Under the pieces are notes generated by a model. It ran no database searches. It worked only from the letters and a program-made list of their open reading frames with translations, and was not told the origin of the DNA. Of a stretch of DNA of 64,000 bases, positions 50,801-60,198 are shown piece by piece; the first letter of the stretch is position 1, and each line of letters starts with the position of its first letter. The translations under genes were made by a program, and so were the position numbers. The stretch spans positions 49,316,270 through 49,380,269 of the forward strand of contig NC_058189.1 of assembly GCF_907165205.1 (NCBI RefSeq), written 5' to 3'. The DNA comes from Coccinella septempunctata (lineage: Eukaryota > Arthropoda > Insecta > Coleoptera > Coccinellidae).

Positions 50801-53800
50801 GATGAAGGAAACATTAAAGAAATACGAAACAGTAGAACTCAAATACAGGGATGAAGAAAATACGGAATATACAATTATATTGGCTGAAGATGTAATGGAA
50901 ACTATTGTGAGAATACATGAAGTTCCAATTGAAGTGAATAACGAAATAATAAAAAGTGAATTAGAAAAATATGGCAAAGTAAATGGAATCGCTAGAGAAA
51001 AATGGAGTGGGCACGAGGACCTTTTTCCGGTTGAGAATGGTATCAGAGCTGTGAAAATGGTAATGAAAAAGGATATCCCTTCGTATATCTCAATCAACGG
51101 ATGGAAGACCTTAGTAACCTACAGGAACCAAATAAGGACGTGCATGATTTGTAATGAACCTAACCATGAGAAAAAGGATTGTCCAAGTAAACCATCTAAC
51201 AGAATGAAAATTCTCAGGAATGACTTGAACCCTCATGCATCAAATACAAATGAATACGAGAGGGGACCAACAACCTACTCGGAGGTGACAGCTGGAAGCT
51301 ATAAAGAAACGGAATACAGACAAGGAAATCCCACAAACGAGGAAAAGCAATACACAAGTACAAATGAAACCCAACAGAGGAATGACTCCACTGAAACAGA
51401 AGAAGAGTCGTCTGAAGGAGAAGAAAGAAAAAAAAAATCAAGATGATATTGACGGTGATATATCAAGTATCTTGGATACGCCCGAAATAATAGAAAGTAC
51501 ACAGGACCCAAAAGAAAAAACACAGATTATAGCATCTGAACGTAAAAGAGAAAGGAAAAGAAGCAGGAAACTCGGAAAGAATAACAGTTCAAGTGAAGAA
51601 GAAATAAAAATACGGAAACTAAAGATAAAACTTAAAGGACCAGATGGACTCACTATTGAGGAGAAAATAGGTGAAATGATTATAGAAAATAATAATAATG
51701 GCCTCAATGCCGAATAATTTAGGGAACCTTGCTCAAAATCTTTTTTATTCTTGTCTTTTCGCTATGATAATAATACATAAAATTGCATCCATAAACTGTA
51801 ACGGCATAAAGTCTAGGCTGAAACAAGACAGCTTAACGGAATTTATTGTTCAAAATGATTTAGATGTAGTTCTTCTACAAGAAATCAATAGTCATTTTTT
51901 TGCATGCCCGCTTGGATATGATTTGTTTACAAATATTGGTACAGATGAAAGGGGGACTGCAGTGATATATAGAACGGGCTATCATCTGTTTGATATGTTA
52001 TGTTCACCAGATGGAAGAATTCTTTCCTTCGACTTCGAAAATGTAAGATATATTAATTTATATGCGCCTTCAGGTTCTAATAAGTGTAAAGAAAGGGAAG
52101 AATTCTTCCAATCTGCTGTGATAACCCATATAAAATTAAATCAGAACAATTTGATTTTGGGGGATTTCAACTGTGTTGTCAGAGAGAAAGACTCACGAAA
52201 TAAAAAAAGAATAATAAGTAGAAGCTTGTGTAATTTCATAGATAGTATCAAAGTGAAAGATATATGGGAGTACCTTCATGGGGACAAAGTCGAGTTTACC
52301 TACTACAGGGGAAACTCTGCAGCAAGACTCGATCGCGCGTATTTAAGTTCAGAATATTTAGAAGCTGTTCATAGGTGCCAGCATAAACCAGTCTCCTTCT
52401 CGGATCATAATGCTTTGGTAATTGATATCAAACGGAACAAAAAAAGTAATTTTTTGAATCATGGTTGGTCCTATTGGAAATTTAAAAAGTCGTTCATAAC
52501 AGAAGAAATTTCTAAAATGTTCAAAGTAGAATATACAAAAATGAGAAGTCATATATTATACAGGGAAAATATAGGAAAATGATGGATAGAAATCTTTAAG
52601 AAACGCGTAAAAGCTTTCTTCAAGAGGGTGGAATTTGAAGTAAACTCGCATGAGAGGAAAACTATACAGTTTTATAACAACGTACTATTTGACCTGAAAA
52701 ATAAGCTGAATCATGATCCTAATTGTGTAGAAGAATTCAAGGATGTGAAAAACATTTTACTCAATCTTAAACAAAAACAAATCGATAGGAAATTCAAAAA
52801 TAAAAGTAAAGATGACATAAACGGAAAAATTTCACTTTACGACTATATGAAACAGAGGAGAAATAGAATATCTGCGATAACAAAATTAAAACGGGACGGG
52901 GATACTAGAATTCTGAAGGAAACATCCGAAATTTCGGAATACGTTTTCAGCACGTATGAACAAAAATTTTCTTGTATAAATGTACATGATAGGGAAAAGT
53001 CGACAAAATTCACAGATGTGTTGAAATATAAAATTGGAATTCACAACCTAAACAAAATTAATACATATATAACGGCAGATGAGGTTTTTGAGGTAATAAA
53101 AAATGCACAAAAGAAAAAAACGCCTGGTTTAGATGGTTTACCTTATGAATTTTACTTGCAGTTTTTTGATACGGTCGGGGAGGACTTAACCAAAGTTTTG
53201 AACGAATATTTCACTTACGCCAACAAAACTCCAGAAGAATTCGTACAAGGAGTGATAGTATTGATACCTAAAGATAAAAACGCAATAAAGTTGGAACATT
53301 TTCGGCCAATTACTCTTCTCAACACGGATTATAAAATCTTAACAAAAATTCTTGCAGGAAGATTAGAACAAGAGACGGAAGAAATCAGTGGTAGGTATCA
53401 GGCTGCACGAAAACGAAAAAGTATTATGAATAACCTACTTAAATTACGGGACTTAGTAATATTTTCAGAGACAGAAAACCTAGAAAATATCGCACTACTT
53501 GCGATAGATCTTTTACAGGCCTTCGATAGCGTGAAACATGAGTTCCTTTGGGACGTACTTTCAAAAATTGGTTTAGAAGGAAAAATCTTAGATTTGATTA
53601 AAATATTGTATAGACGTGCGAAGTCAAAACTTTTGATCAATGGGTACCTAACAAATTTTTTTGAAGTAAAAAAGTCGATAAGACAAGGTTGTCCCTTATC
53701 AATGATCTTATTTTGCTGGGTAGTGGAACCATTATTGGAGATGATAGGCGTACAGATAAGTGGTATAAAAATGAAGACTGAAACAATTAAAGTATGCGCA

Positions 53801-56800
53801 TACGCGGACGATATCACCATAATTGTTACGAAAAAAACTGATATAAAAATAATTGAAGACATTCTGGAACAGTTCGAAGAAGTTTCTAATCTTAGGGTGA
53901 GCAGGGAAAAAACTAAAATAATTTTATTGGGCAAAACGAAAGAGGGATTCTTGAAGTCAAACTTTCGAATAACAAATGAAATCAAGATACTGGGAATTTG
54001 GTTTAGGAATAGTTTGAAGGAAATGATAGAAAAAACTTGGAATGAAGTCATTGAAAAAATTAAAGTAACCCTCCTACTCAGCTATGTGCGGAACTTAGAT
54101 TTAATAAGAAAGATTTGGTTTGTCAATACATATGTACTATCTAAAACATGGTATGTAGCGCAAATATTGCCGATGCCTCACAAAAAAGGTCAAGTAATTG
54201 TGAAAATGACTGGAAATTATATATGGAGAGGAAATTTTTATAGGGTTAGCAGGCCGCAGTTAGAATTGAATGAAGAACAGGGAGGGTTAAATTTAATAAA
54301 CGTTGAATTGAAAACAATGGCGTTATTCATAAAAACACAGTTTATTTCCTGGACCTTGACTTCAGAAAAAATTGATTATCGCACGCTACTCCAGGAACTT
54401 TTTGAAGAGACAAAATTGATATACTCAAGTTGTAGGATTTTCGGAAAAATTAGGGAGGCAATTAAAAGTAACAATAAACATCTAAAAAAACAGGGAGAAG
54501 TCAATACGAAAAAAATTTATCAGTTATTCTTGAAAACACATAAAGTCAAAAATAAAATAGAACAAAAATATCCCAATTTAAACTGGAATAAAATTTGGGC
54601 CAATCTAAATAAATCAGAAATCAATACGGAATGGAAATCATCCTTATATAAGTGCTTGAACGAAATGTGGCCCGTAAGTGAGAAACTTTTTTCGCACGGT
54701 GTGATATCAGAACCGTACTGCACCATCTGTCAAGGCCCCGTGGATACAATTATCCACAGATTGAAATTTTGTAACACCGGGAGGGAGGCCTGGAACTGGC
54801 TTAATAAGAAACTCAAACATAGGTTCTTTATTGACATTGAGTATAAAAATCATTTGGAACTAGTATTATGTGCACCATCAAAGAAACGTAGATTGAATAC
54901 ATGGATGTGGTATATAGCAGCGTTAGTACATTACAACGTAGGAAGGAAAAAATTGGCATCATTAGAATTTGTAGAGATGATTAGGGAAGAAAGGAACCGT
55001 ATTGTAGAGGAGGGAAAAATTAAATTATTTTCAAAGGAAATTTTTTGCTACTGAGCAAAAATCTTAATTGTTAAAAATGTTATGAAAATTTTTTGCTTGA
55101 GCAAAAATCTTAATTGTTAAAAATGTTATGTATTCTCGTGACTTTGTAAACTTGGTTTTAAATAAAATGTAAAAAAAAAAAAAGATGACAGACAAGTCAT
55201 CGGGAAGTAGGTATACCGACTCAACTCATCGAAAGAGAAGTGTTCATGGCCTCGGTTTTTATCTTATTATGGTTTTTCAAGCAAAAATCGACCCAAAAAG
55301 ATGAATCACCTTGATTTTTTTTAAAAAGTTAAAAAAGGTGAGACTTTTTTTAACAGAATGTAGAACTGGTCAAAATAAAGCGTTTTACCAAAAATCCCCT
55401 ATACAAAACCAAAATGACAAAGTTGAAAAAAATTTAAAATGATTACTGAAATAGATCCTATTACGACACTAGATCATTTGTTATCTGAATTATCGCAAAG
55501 CAATGGGAAAAATTTATCTCGTGATGGTGATGACTGACTCAACCATATGGTTAAACGATTTTCTGAAATGGCTCATTTCGATACCAACAGACAGAAAAAA
55601 AGATATGGAATTAAGCCCAACTGTAGAAAAAATTGAATATAAGTTATTGTTATTCACAATTTTTTCACAATGGTCATCATAATCTTCTTCTTGTTGGAAC
55701 CCTCCAGCAATCGTCGTAAAAATGGGTTTAAATAGGGTTACAATAATAGAACTTTGTTAACATATATATAAACTGTTTCAAATTTCTACACTTTTTTCAC
55801 CCTAAATCGCACGATACAACAATTTTTTCCATTGTTTATAGCATATGTTTAGGTTTTCTTTCGTTTTTTCGATACCGTAGTCACCTTCCAACATTCCCGC
55901 ACTTGAAATTTAATAAAATTTTGTTGTAGCTCAGCCATCTTGAATATTTTATAAAATTTTTTGTGAAATGACTTATTCGGATGACTACCTTCTGTCGAAA
56001 AAAAGCCTCACCTTTGAAAACACCCTGTATATATTTTTGTCGACGCCTCCAAAATATATTTCTGCGGGCGTTTTTCTCTTAATTCGAAACTTCAATAACC
56101 TAATTCTCCACTTTATGGTAATATAAAGTGAACAAACGTCGAAAAAAAATGAGTTACTAATATGAACCAATTTTATTGCCAGACTATACTATTTTGTCTC
56201 CTGTTAGTATAAATATAAAATATTCCTAATGGTAATAGAATACAAATTAATACATTTCATTCAATATTATAATATAATCATCCACCGTTGTAAAAAAATT
56301 GTTAAATTGTTAAAATTTCATATCACATTGTTATAACGTTATATTGTTAGTAGCGCTTCCCACTCTTCGGACCATCTGCTTAAATATTATTAAAGTTACA
56401 GCAGAAACTTTTATTCTTAGCTGATTGAAGAATAAAATCCAAAATCTTAATTACAAAGAAAAAGATTATATTGTCCATTCACAGAAAGTTGTCATTGTAT
56501 AAGTTCGAAGACGTATTAGAATTTATTATCATAAGAATAATGTAATTTTTTGTCGAAGATATGAAAAATTATTTTCCTCGTTTTCTCTTTTTTTTCTCTT
56601 CGATTTTGTTCAATATTTTTTGTTCGTTAATTTTGCTGTAGAATTATAATATAGTTCTGGAAGCAATTTTACCAATATATAGTTTCAGTATCACATAATT
56701 GTTGCTGAAGTTATTCAATTTTTTCAAATCATGCACTAAAAGGAAACTTCCGAATTGGTGATGGAACAGGCTGAAAAACCTAAACGCTATCAATCACCAA

Positions 56801-58030
56801 TCAGCGTTTTGATATATCAAGAGACATGTGGATATTCCGCAAACTTCAATTATGATCTCATTCTCGGTCTCGGTAAAGGAGAAAAAAATCGATAAATCCA
56901 ATATTATTCATACACATATCTAACAGTTTCTCACAGAGGTTTAAAAATATTTTTCAATTGATTGACCATTACACTGATAAGAAAACTAGGTCTATCCTCC
57001 GAAATTTAGTGTAGAAATTGTCGTAATATCCAATGTGTCTTGAAACAAAAATTCAGCCCCATGCTCCCTTAAAAAAGAAGCGTTTGTAAACCTAATAATA
57101 TTAGTGGTATAAAAAAAAATAATTCAAACCTTGACAAGGCTCAGAATTCGTTGTACATAACAGACTATTTTACCTTTCACCTCTTAATAGTAATTACTTT
57201 TGTTCAAGGTTGCCGCTGAAGTTGCAGCCCCATTATCCCAGGCTAAGAAAATTACCATGGTTTCCACTGGATCTGGCGATGTTGGTGCATCCAAACTGAC
57301 CGGAGAAGTTCTAGACATCGTGACGAGAATGCCTATGCTGGTGAAATCAATGACTGGCGTAGATATAGCCAAGGTAAAGTGGCATCAATATCAACCATTT
57401 TAATTCTGAAAACAAGAACTACTTGGTATTTCAACTTTTTTCTACAGTGAAAACCCTCAGCGTTATAATTCACGAAATTTATGTGGATGTTGTTATTCAA
57501 CCTTAAATATCCAATGAAATTGTTCATTTACACCCTTTTTCATCATTATTCAATTCAAACATCGGGAAATGAAGAAATTGTTTTTTTTTCATTTACAGGG
57601 TGTTTCAATTTAAGTCGGCACCATTGCCAATTCCGTTATTATTAATGCTACGAATTCGGAATTCGATTAAATGGGCAAACTAGTAGCATTTTTAAAGGCG
57701 AAAACAAAAACAAAATTGACAGTCGCATTTCCAAAATATTTCATAAAATGGTGTTTTCTTAAATTGTACAGCCTATATTTATTGCATATCGATTCTTTAT
57801 AACATTTTCAACAACAAAGCTCATATCATCTTTCCCAAAGTTGTAAATGAGCGGCTTATGTGGAAATATTCATTTCATTCACTGGTACAAAAAATTTCTT
57901 TGTTTTGGCGAATAAAACCTCATGATTGTCCAAACACCCAAAAAAATATTGTTTTTGTTTACGAAATCGTATTTCTTTTTCAACAATTAAGTACTTTTCT
58001 TGTTATTTTCAGTCTGTTCGGGCCGCATAG
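41819..58030 (+). CDS. Flo1: Flotillin-1 gene, eight coding exons (genomic span)
   Basis: This is the one clear protein gene of the window. Joining 41819-41870, 43697-43772, 43870-43960, 45647-45910, 47381-47649, 48943-49288, 57209-57373 and 58013-58030 gives 1281 nt, 426 residues plus stop; every junction is GT..AG and keeps frame. Flotillins are lipid-raft scaffold proteins of the inner face of the plasma membrane and endosomes, acting in hetero-oligomers with flotillin-2. The N-terminal two fifths (about residues 5-190) is the SPFH/PHB domain, with the stretches TCGPNEAL and GVPISVTGIAQVKIQGQN. The C-terminal half is the flotillin coiled coil with the EAEAEAEA repeat near residues 310-330, ending in SVRAA. 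Length and order match human flotillin-1 (427 aa) and Drosophila Flo1. The position matching human Cys34, the known palmitoylation site, is Ala37 here. Introns total about 15 kb and are packed with mobile elements. Confidence 0.97.
41871..43696 (+). other. Flotillin intron 1 contents
   Basis: 1.8 kb. It includes open frames at 42164-42406 and 42375-42626, which I do not recognise and which lack splice signals joining them to the gene, and a rearranged family A MITE (43183-43450). Confidence 0.6.
43183..43450 (+). mobile_element. MITE family A copy, rearranged, in flotillin intron 1
   Basis: GTGAGTCTTTGACTCGTACA at the left and GAGACTCACCTTG at the right frame a short, deleted interior. It lies about 250 bp upstream of exon 2. 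Confidence 0.7.
43697..43772 (+). CDS. Flo1: Flotillin-1 coding exon 2
   Basis: Acceptor TTGCAG ends at 43696 and donor GTTAAT begins at 43773. It encodes GCCYAKPLLVPGGRAFIWP and then AVQQIQR, the start of the PHB domain. The Cys of vertebrate flotillin-1 in the LPCIQQ stretch is replaced by Ala. Cys19 and Cys20 near the exon start are the nearest cysteines. Confidence 0.95.
43870..43960 (+). CDS. Flo1: Flotillin-1 coding exon 3
   Basis: Acceptor TTTTCAG ends at 43869 and donor GTAATG begins at 43961. It encodes residues 43-73, including ISLNTMTLIVDSP and GVPISVTGIAQ, core PHB-domain sequence. The intron before it is only 97 bp, the shortest in the gene. Confidence 0.95.
44029..44231. mobile_element. 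Hairpin MITE in flotillin intron 3
   Basis: TTGCGTTCAGAAAAATTCAT at the left pairs with GACGACGAATTTTTTTGGAC at the right; GGCTGTGAAATATCGATGG is answered by TTCAAAATTTCACAGCC. Same family as 41168-41326. Confidence 0.75.
44313..45350. mobile_element. 1.04-kb near-continuous palindrome in flotillin intron 3
   Basis: Outer arms (CTCTTTATAATCAAGATACA and TGTATCTCGATTATAAAGAG) are followed inward by matching blocks such as ATGATATTTGG/CCAAATATCAT, ATCGCATGCGGAAGT/ACTTCCGCATGCGAT and ACACAGTAACTA/TAGTTACTGTGT, and an inner pair GGGCCACAAACTTGAA/TTCAAGTTTGTGACC. Almost the whole element can fold on itself. Confidence 0.82.
45647..45910 (+). CDS. Flo1: Flotillin-1 coding exon 4
   Basis: The acceptor follows CATTTCAG and the donor is a perfect GTAAGT at 45911. 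The 88 codons are in phase 0 at both ends and encode residues 74-161, from VKIQGQNEEM through TLEGHQRAIMGSMTVEEIY to LKDIRDEE. This is the most conserved part of the SPFH domain. Confidence 0.97.
45911..47380 (+). other. Flotillin intron 4 contents
   Basis: 1.47 kb with no recognisable gene. A family D MITE-like fragment lies at 46665-46892. The open frame that runs on from exon 4 to 46060 is intron read-through, since GTAAGT follows residue 161. Confidence 0.6.
46665..46892. mobile_element. MITE family D fragment
   Basis: The end AATCACCTTTAAAAGCACCCTGTATA and the CTACCCTCTGTCAAAAAAG block match the element end at 56030 and the piece at 4960. Confidence 0.6.
47381..47649 (+). CDS. Flo1: Flotillin-1 coding exon 5
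   Basis: Acceptor CTTTGCAG ends at 47380 and donor GTAATC begins at 47650. It encodes residues 162-250 (GYLKSLGMARTAEVKRD to ELQAAKTKQ) and two bases of codon 251. This is the join between the SPFH domain and the coiled-coil region, where the Lys/Glu/Ala-rich heptads begin. Confidence 0.96.
47785..47880 (-). mobile_element. Short LINE-like 3' tail fragment in flotillin intron 5
   Basis: (TAA)n followed by TGTCATTTATTGACC resembles, on the minus strand, a LINE 3' end with AATAAATGACA and a TTA-repeat tail. Too short to classify. Confidence 0.4.
47888..48073 (+). repeat. Tandem duplication of about 94 bp in flotillin intron 5
   Basis: GTTATGAATTCAGATACATA through TTAATTCGATTAAAA occurs twice; the second unit has a 4-bp insertion. 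Each unit holds the small palindrome CAGATACATAGTATCTG. Confidence 0.9.
48289..48917 (+). mobile_element. MITE family A copy beside flotillin exon 6
   Basis: Starts ACAGGGTGAATCTTTTACTCG; the right TIR is eroded (GAGTCAAAGACTCGTCG). It ends about 25 bp before the exon 6 boundary. Confidence 0.8.
48943..49288 (+). CDS. Flo1: Flotillin-1 coding exon 6
   Basis: Acceptor TTTTTACAG ends at 48942 and donor GTGAGT begins at 49289. It encodes residues 251-366, the coiled coil with RRERELEATIRRPAEAEKF and the EAEAEAEA repeat. A MITE-like insertion (48289-48917) ends only about 25 bp upstream, so the branch point lies either in that short gap or inside the element. Confidence 0.96.
49331..49468. mobile_element. 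Hairpin MITE in flotillin intron 6
   Basis: TTTATGGCCGTATACTCCGT and the following 20 bp are answered by the inverted copy at 49429-49468. It begins about 40 bp after the exon 6 donor. Confidence 0.85.
49546..49761. mobile_element. Hairpin MITE, first of an adjacent pair
   Basis: TIR ACAACCCTAA..GCCAATTCACAATGATG at the left and CATCATTGTGAATTGGC..TTAGGGTTGT at the right; arms extend about 60 bp (TTAACGGTGAGCTACAATGT). Confidence 0.85.
49769..49938. mobile_element. Hairpin MITE, second of an adjacent pair
   Basis: Same family as 49546-49761, separated by 7 bp. Its right end has lost the outer AACCCTAA block. Confidence 0.82.
50619..51717 (+). pseudogene. LINE ORF1 (nucleic-acid-binding protein), probably frameshifted
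   Basis: The first frame, 50619-51446, gives 275 residues with a CCHC zinc knuckle (CMICNEPNHEKKDC) near residue 185 and an N-terminal half resembling tandem RRM-like folds of L1-type ORF1 proteins. It ends just after an A10 run near 51428. A second frame, +1 relative to the first, continues to 51717 with the same acidic and Lys-rich character (DDIDGDISSILDTPEII and so on). The simplest reading is one ORF1 to 51717 broken by a 1-nt slip in the A run. Programmed frameshifting is an alternative. The end of ORF1 overlaps the ORF2 ATG by 20 nt. Confidence 0.75.
51698..55054 (+). pseudogene. LINE ORF2: endonuclease plus reverse transcriptase, one in-frame stop
   Basis: 51698-52582 encodes an APE-like endonuclease (ASINCNGIKSRL, LLQEIN, LILGDFN, SDHNALV). 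A single TGA at 52580-52582 interrupts the frame; the same frame stays open to 55054 and encodes the RT: FRPITLL, the AFDSV catalytic Asp, RQGCPLS and the CAYADD box. Near the C-terminus is a CX2CX8HX4C motif (CTICQGPVDTIIHRLKFC), typical of L1/Tx1 ORF2. Read through the stop, the protein would be about 1118 residues. No other break was seen, so the insertion is probably young. Confidence 0.88.
55039..55130 (+). repeat. Tandem 46-bp duplication spanning the LINE ORF2 stop codon
   Basis: AAATTTTTTGCT..TGAGCAAAAATC and the following bases occur twice, at 55039-55084 and 55086-55130. The ORF2 stop TGA is in the first unit, so the second unit is 3' UTR copied from the coding end. Confidence 0.8.
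55335..56033. mobile_element. MITE family D element in flotillin intron 6
   Basis: GGTGAGACTTTTTTTAACAG at the left pairs with CTGTCGAAAAAAAGCCTCACC at the right, followed by the terminal ACACCCTGTATA. No coding capacity. Confidence 0.6.
56034..57208 (+). other. Distal flotillin intron 6, unique AT-rich sequence
   Basis: About 1.2 kb before exon 7. I see no gene, repeat pair or conserved motif. Confidence 0.5.
57209..57373 (+). CDS. Flo1: Flotillin-1 coding exon 7
   Basis: The acceptor is TTCAAG, a rarer AAG form, ending at 57208; the donor is GTAAAG at 57374. The 55 codons encode VAAEVAAPLSQAKKITMVST, then GSGDVGASKLTGEVLDI and the end of the flotillin domain. A 7.9-kb intron full of mobile DNA separates it from exon 6. 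Confidence 0.94.
58013..58030 (+). CDS. Flo1: Flotillin-1 terminal coding exon 8
   Basis: Acceptor TATTTTCAG ends at 58012. Only 18 nt are coding: SVRAA and TAG, close to the C-terminus of Drosophila Flo1. No canonical AATAAA lies in the next 270 bp; AATATA at about 58132 is the nearest variant polyadenylation signal. Confidence 0.9.
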   Translation, partial: SVRAA

Positions 58031-59516
58031 GAAGTAAAAACCAGCACGTGTTCTTGCATTTAAGTTTTCAATGGAGCAATTTCGCTTGTGCCATTCCAAC
58101 TTTCAAGATCGGGAAAAGATTCAATATATTTATATATTCTTACGAACTTCTATTTTTCTTAACGTTAGCTTCATAGTGTGATATTATAATGTATATGTGT
58201 TTAAATGTTGTGAAATATATTTGATTCTATAACACTTACAACAATTCTCATTTTCTCCTATCATAACGAGTTTTACACATTTCATGTTTCGTTTTACTTC
58301 AGGTGTTTTTGAATGCCTTCTCTTGTAATGTTTTAAGCGCAATAATTTCATTTTCCGAGTCTCCAGTGTAATACATACTCTCCAAATCTCGAAAAAGACT
58401 TCTAGTAACATTATGCCCCATAGAAACCAACTGTTTCGTAGTGAACCACAAACGAAACCAAAATATGTAGTGAATTAAACGCAAGGAGATATAGAGGATA
58501 TCTCCTTGATTAAACGCAAACATTGAAAAAATATTCTGCTTTATGGTGGCTGTGCATAGCTGTTGAAGAAGTGGAGAGGGCAAATCAAATACTACATGTA
58601 TATCCCAAAACACTTGTGATTTTCGTCCTCTATGGCTAGTTTTCATGAGAGTCGCTCCTCAAGGGAAGGGGTCAGCTGTCCTCTGGCGACGCCCATGTGA
58701 TCAACTGGAAAACTGTAACTGTAGTTCACGACTGGATATATTTCCTATATTCTCTATAGATCAACGGGTTTGTGAAACTGGCCCATAGATAGAAGTCCCT
58801 TGTCTTCTATCAACGAACTGCGCCCAATCTACATCTTGCACCCAATGTTGCGTAAATGTTTAGTTGTGGTGGTATGTACCTCCTATCCATATGTTTCCTC
58901 TAACTTACTTAGTTTTATACTCACTCGTCACCTATAGCATTGAGCAAAGCAGTATTTAAGAACGTCCCCATAGACGGCTGTGAACATTGTGTAGCTAGGA
59001 TTTTTTCGTTGGGGGGGGGCTTGCAAGCTCAAGGTAGTATGTTTGTTTGCTCGAGAATTTAGTCGATTTTATTAGCCGGGCGGGGCGCACATCATGGCCT
59101 CCACCTGTCCACGCCCATAGCTGTGATTGAGAATGAGTAGGTACTAGCAATAAAGATGCTCTTTGGTACTGGTTTAATTCTAAATGTCTGCTGTATGAGT
59201 ATACGGCAACTCTGTTGAGAAATAGAAATGATGAATAACAGAGAAACTAGGTTTTCTACAAGAAATCCTGTAATTTTTCTATTTCATAATAATCTTTTCA
59301 ATGAACATAATAAGGTTATACGGAGATCAACAACCAAATCGTATAATACAAAATCAACGAAAGAATAACTCAGACGCTTAACTCTTCTAAGCATTCTTCA
59401 AGGGTCAAGGATATTTTGAACATAGATAAACTAATAACAATAACTAATCATTTGGCTATGATTTCGAAAGTTTTACCATATAGCTATATCCCAATAAATC
59501 CTTTATCTGCCAATAA
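58031..59516. other. Flotillin 3' UTR and intergenic sequence
   Basis: The 3' UTR begins at 58031; its end is not defined. Minus-strand frames at 58184-58646 overlap in different phases and are not recognised. A dispersed repeat is at 58991-59116. Confidence 0.45.
58991..59116 (+). repeat. Dispersed GC-richer repeat, copy 2
   Basis: GTAGCTAGGATTTTTTCG.., GCTCAAGGTAGTATG and GAGAATTTAGTCGATTTTAT match 34654-34805. It contains a G9 run. Confidence 0.6.
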
Positions 59517-59589
59517 GCCCGGCTAGCTCAGTCGGTAGAGCATGAGACTCTTAATCTCAGGGTCGTGGGTTCGAGCCCCACGTTGGGCG
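59517..59589 (+). tRNA. tRNA-Lys (anticodon CTT)
   Basis: The 73-nt sequence folds into a full cloverleaf. The acceptor stem GCCCGGC pairs with GTTGGGC through two G-U pairs, the discriminator is G, the D arm is GCTC..GAGC, and the anticodon stem TGAGA/TCTCA encloses loop CTCTTAA. The T arm is GTGGG TTCGAGC CCCAC. Anticodon CTT reads the lysine codon AAG. The A box (TAGCTCAGTCGG) and B box (GGTTCGAGCCC) are intact and there is no intron. It lies about 1.5 kb downstream of flotillin-1. Confidence 0.97.
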
Positions 59590-59594
59590 AAAAC

Positions 59595-59601
59595 TTTTTT
59601 T
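59595..59601 (+). terminator. RNA polymerase III terminator of tRNA-Lys
   Basis: A run of seven T begins six bases after the tRNA 3' end, the usual Pol III stop signal. Confidence 0.85.
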
Positions 59602-60198
59602 GATTCAAATATACATTATACAAGCTCTCTTATATCCTACGGGTAGATTGAATTTTACATTACGTTCACTTTGAATTTTTATAAGGAAGATAAAAATCAT
59701 TACTAAATTTAATGAAGCGGAACGCTTATATTTATGAAGCGAACATAAAGGGTTTATGATTATTAACTTCACTCCCGTAACATATTCAAGTAAACTAGTG
59801 GATCCTAAATTATATATTAAGAATGTTCTTATACACTTAAGTGTGTCATAATTCTTGGACATTAATTCATTCATCTATTCAATCTATAGTATCAAGAATG
59901 GAAAATGAATTATAACACCCCTGAAATTGTTTATACAGTAAAAAAGGGGTCTTTCCGAAAATTGGAAGATGCACTTTGTAATTTGTAACCATTTTATCAC
60001 TGTTTTCTGAATATTCCACTATGATTACTTTGGCGTGAAATATCATTAGTTTTGTAATTCAATAATATGACACTCAGATTCCAAAGAACTCATGAACTTT
60101 TTATACCTGAAAATATGCTAATTAGGAGGAGCACAAGATGTTGCAGCAGAGCGCGAAAATTGCCTCTTTTATTTTTTACTATAGGTCCTTTTAGTACG

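Larger units (their letters stand above)
50556..55183 (+). mobile_element. L1/Tx1-like non-LTR retrotransposon, nearly full length
   Basis: A 4.6-kb LINE lies in flotillin intron 6 in the same orientation as the gene. It has a short 5' leader, ORF1 with a zinc knuckle, ORF2 with an AP-type endonuclease followed by reverse transcriptase and a C-terminal zinc motif, a short 3' UTR and an A tail (55171-55183). A 9-bp target-site duplication, GATGACAGA, occurs at 50547-50555 and 55184-55192. The RT stretch FRPITLLNTDYKILTKILAG resembles L1/Tx1-type elements rather than Jockey or R1. Clade placement is by eye. Confidence 0.92.

Noticed and set aside
53398..54051. 217-codon minus-strand frame
   Set aside because: It is the complement of the LINE reverse transcriptase and has no independent features.
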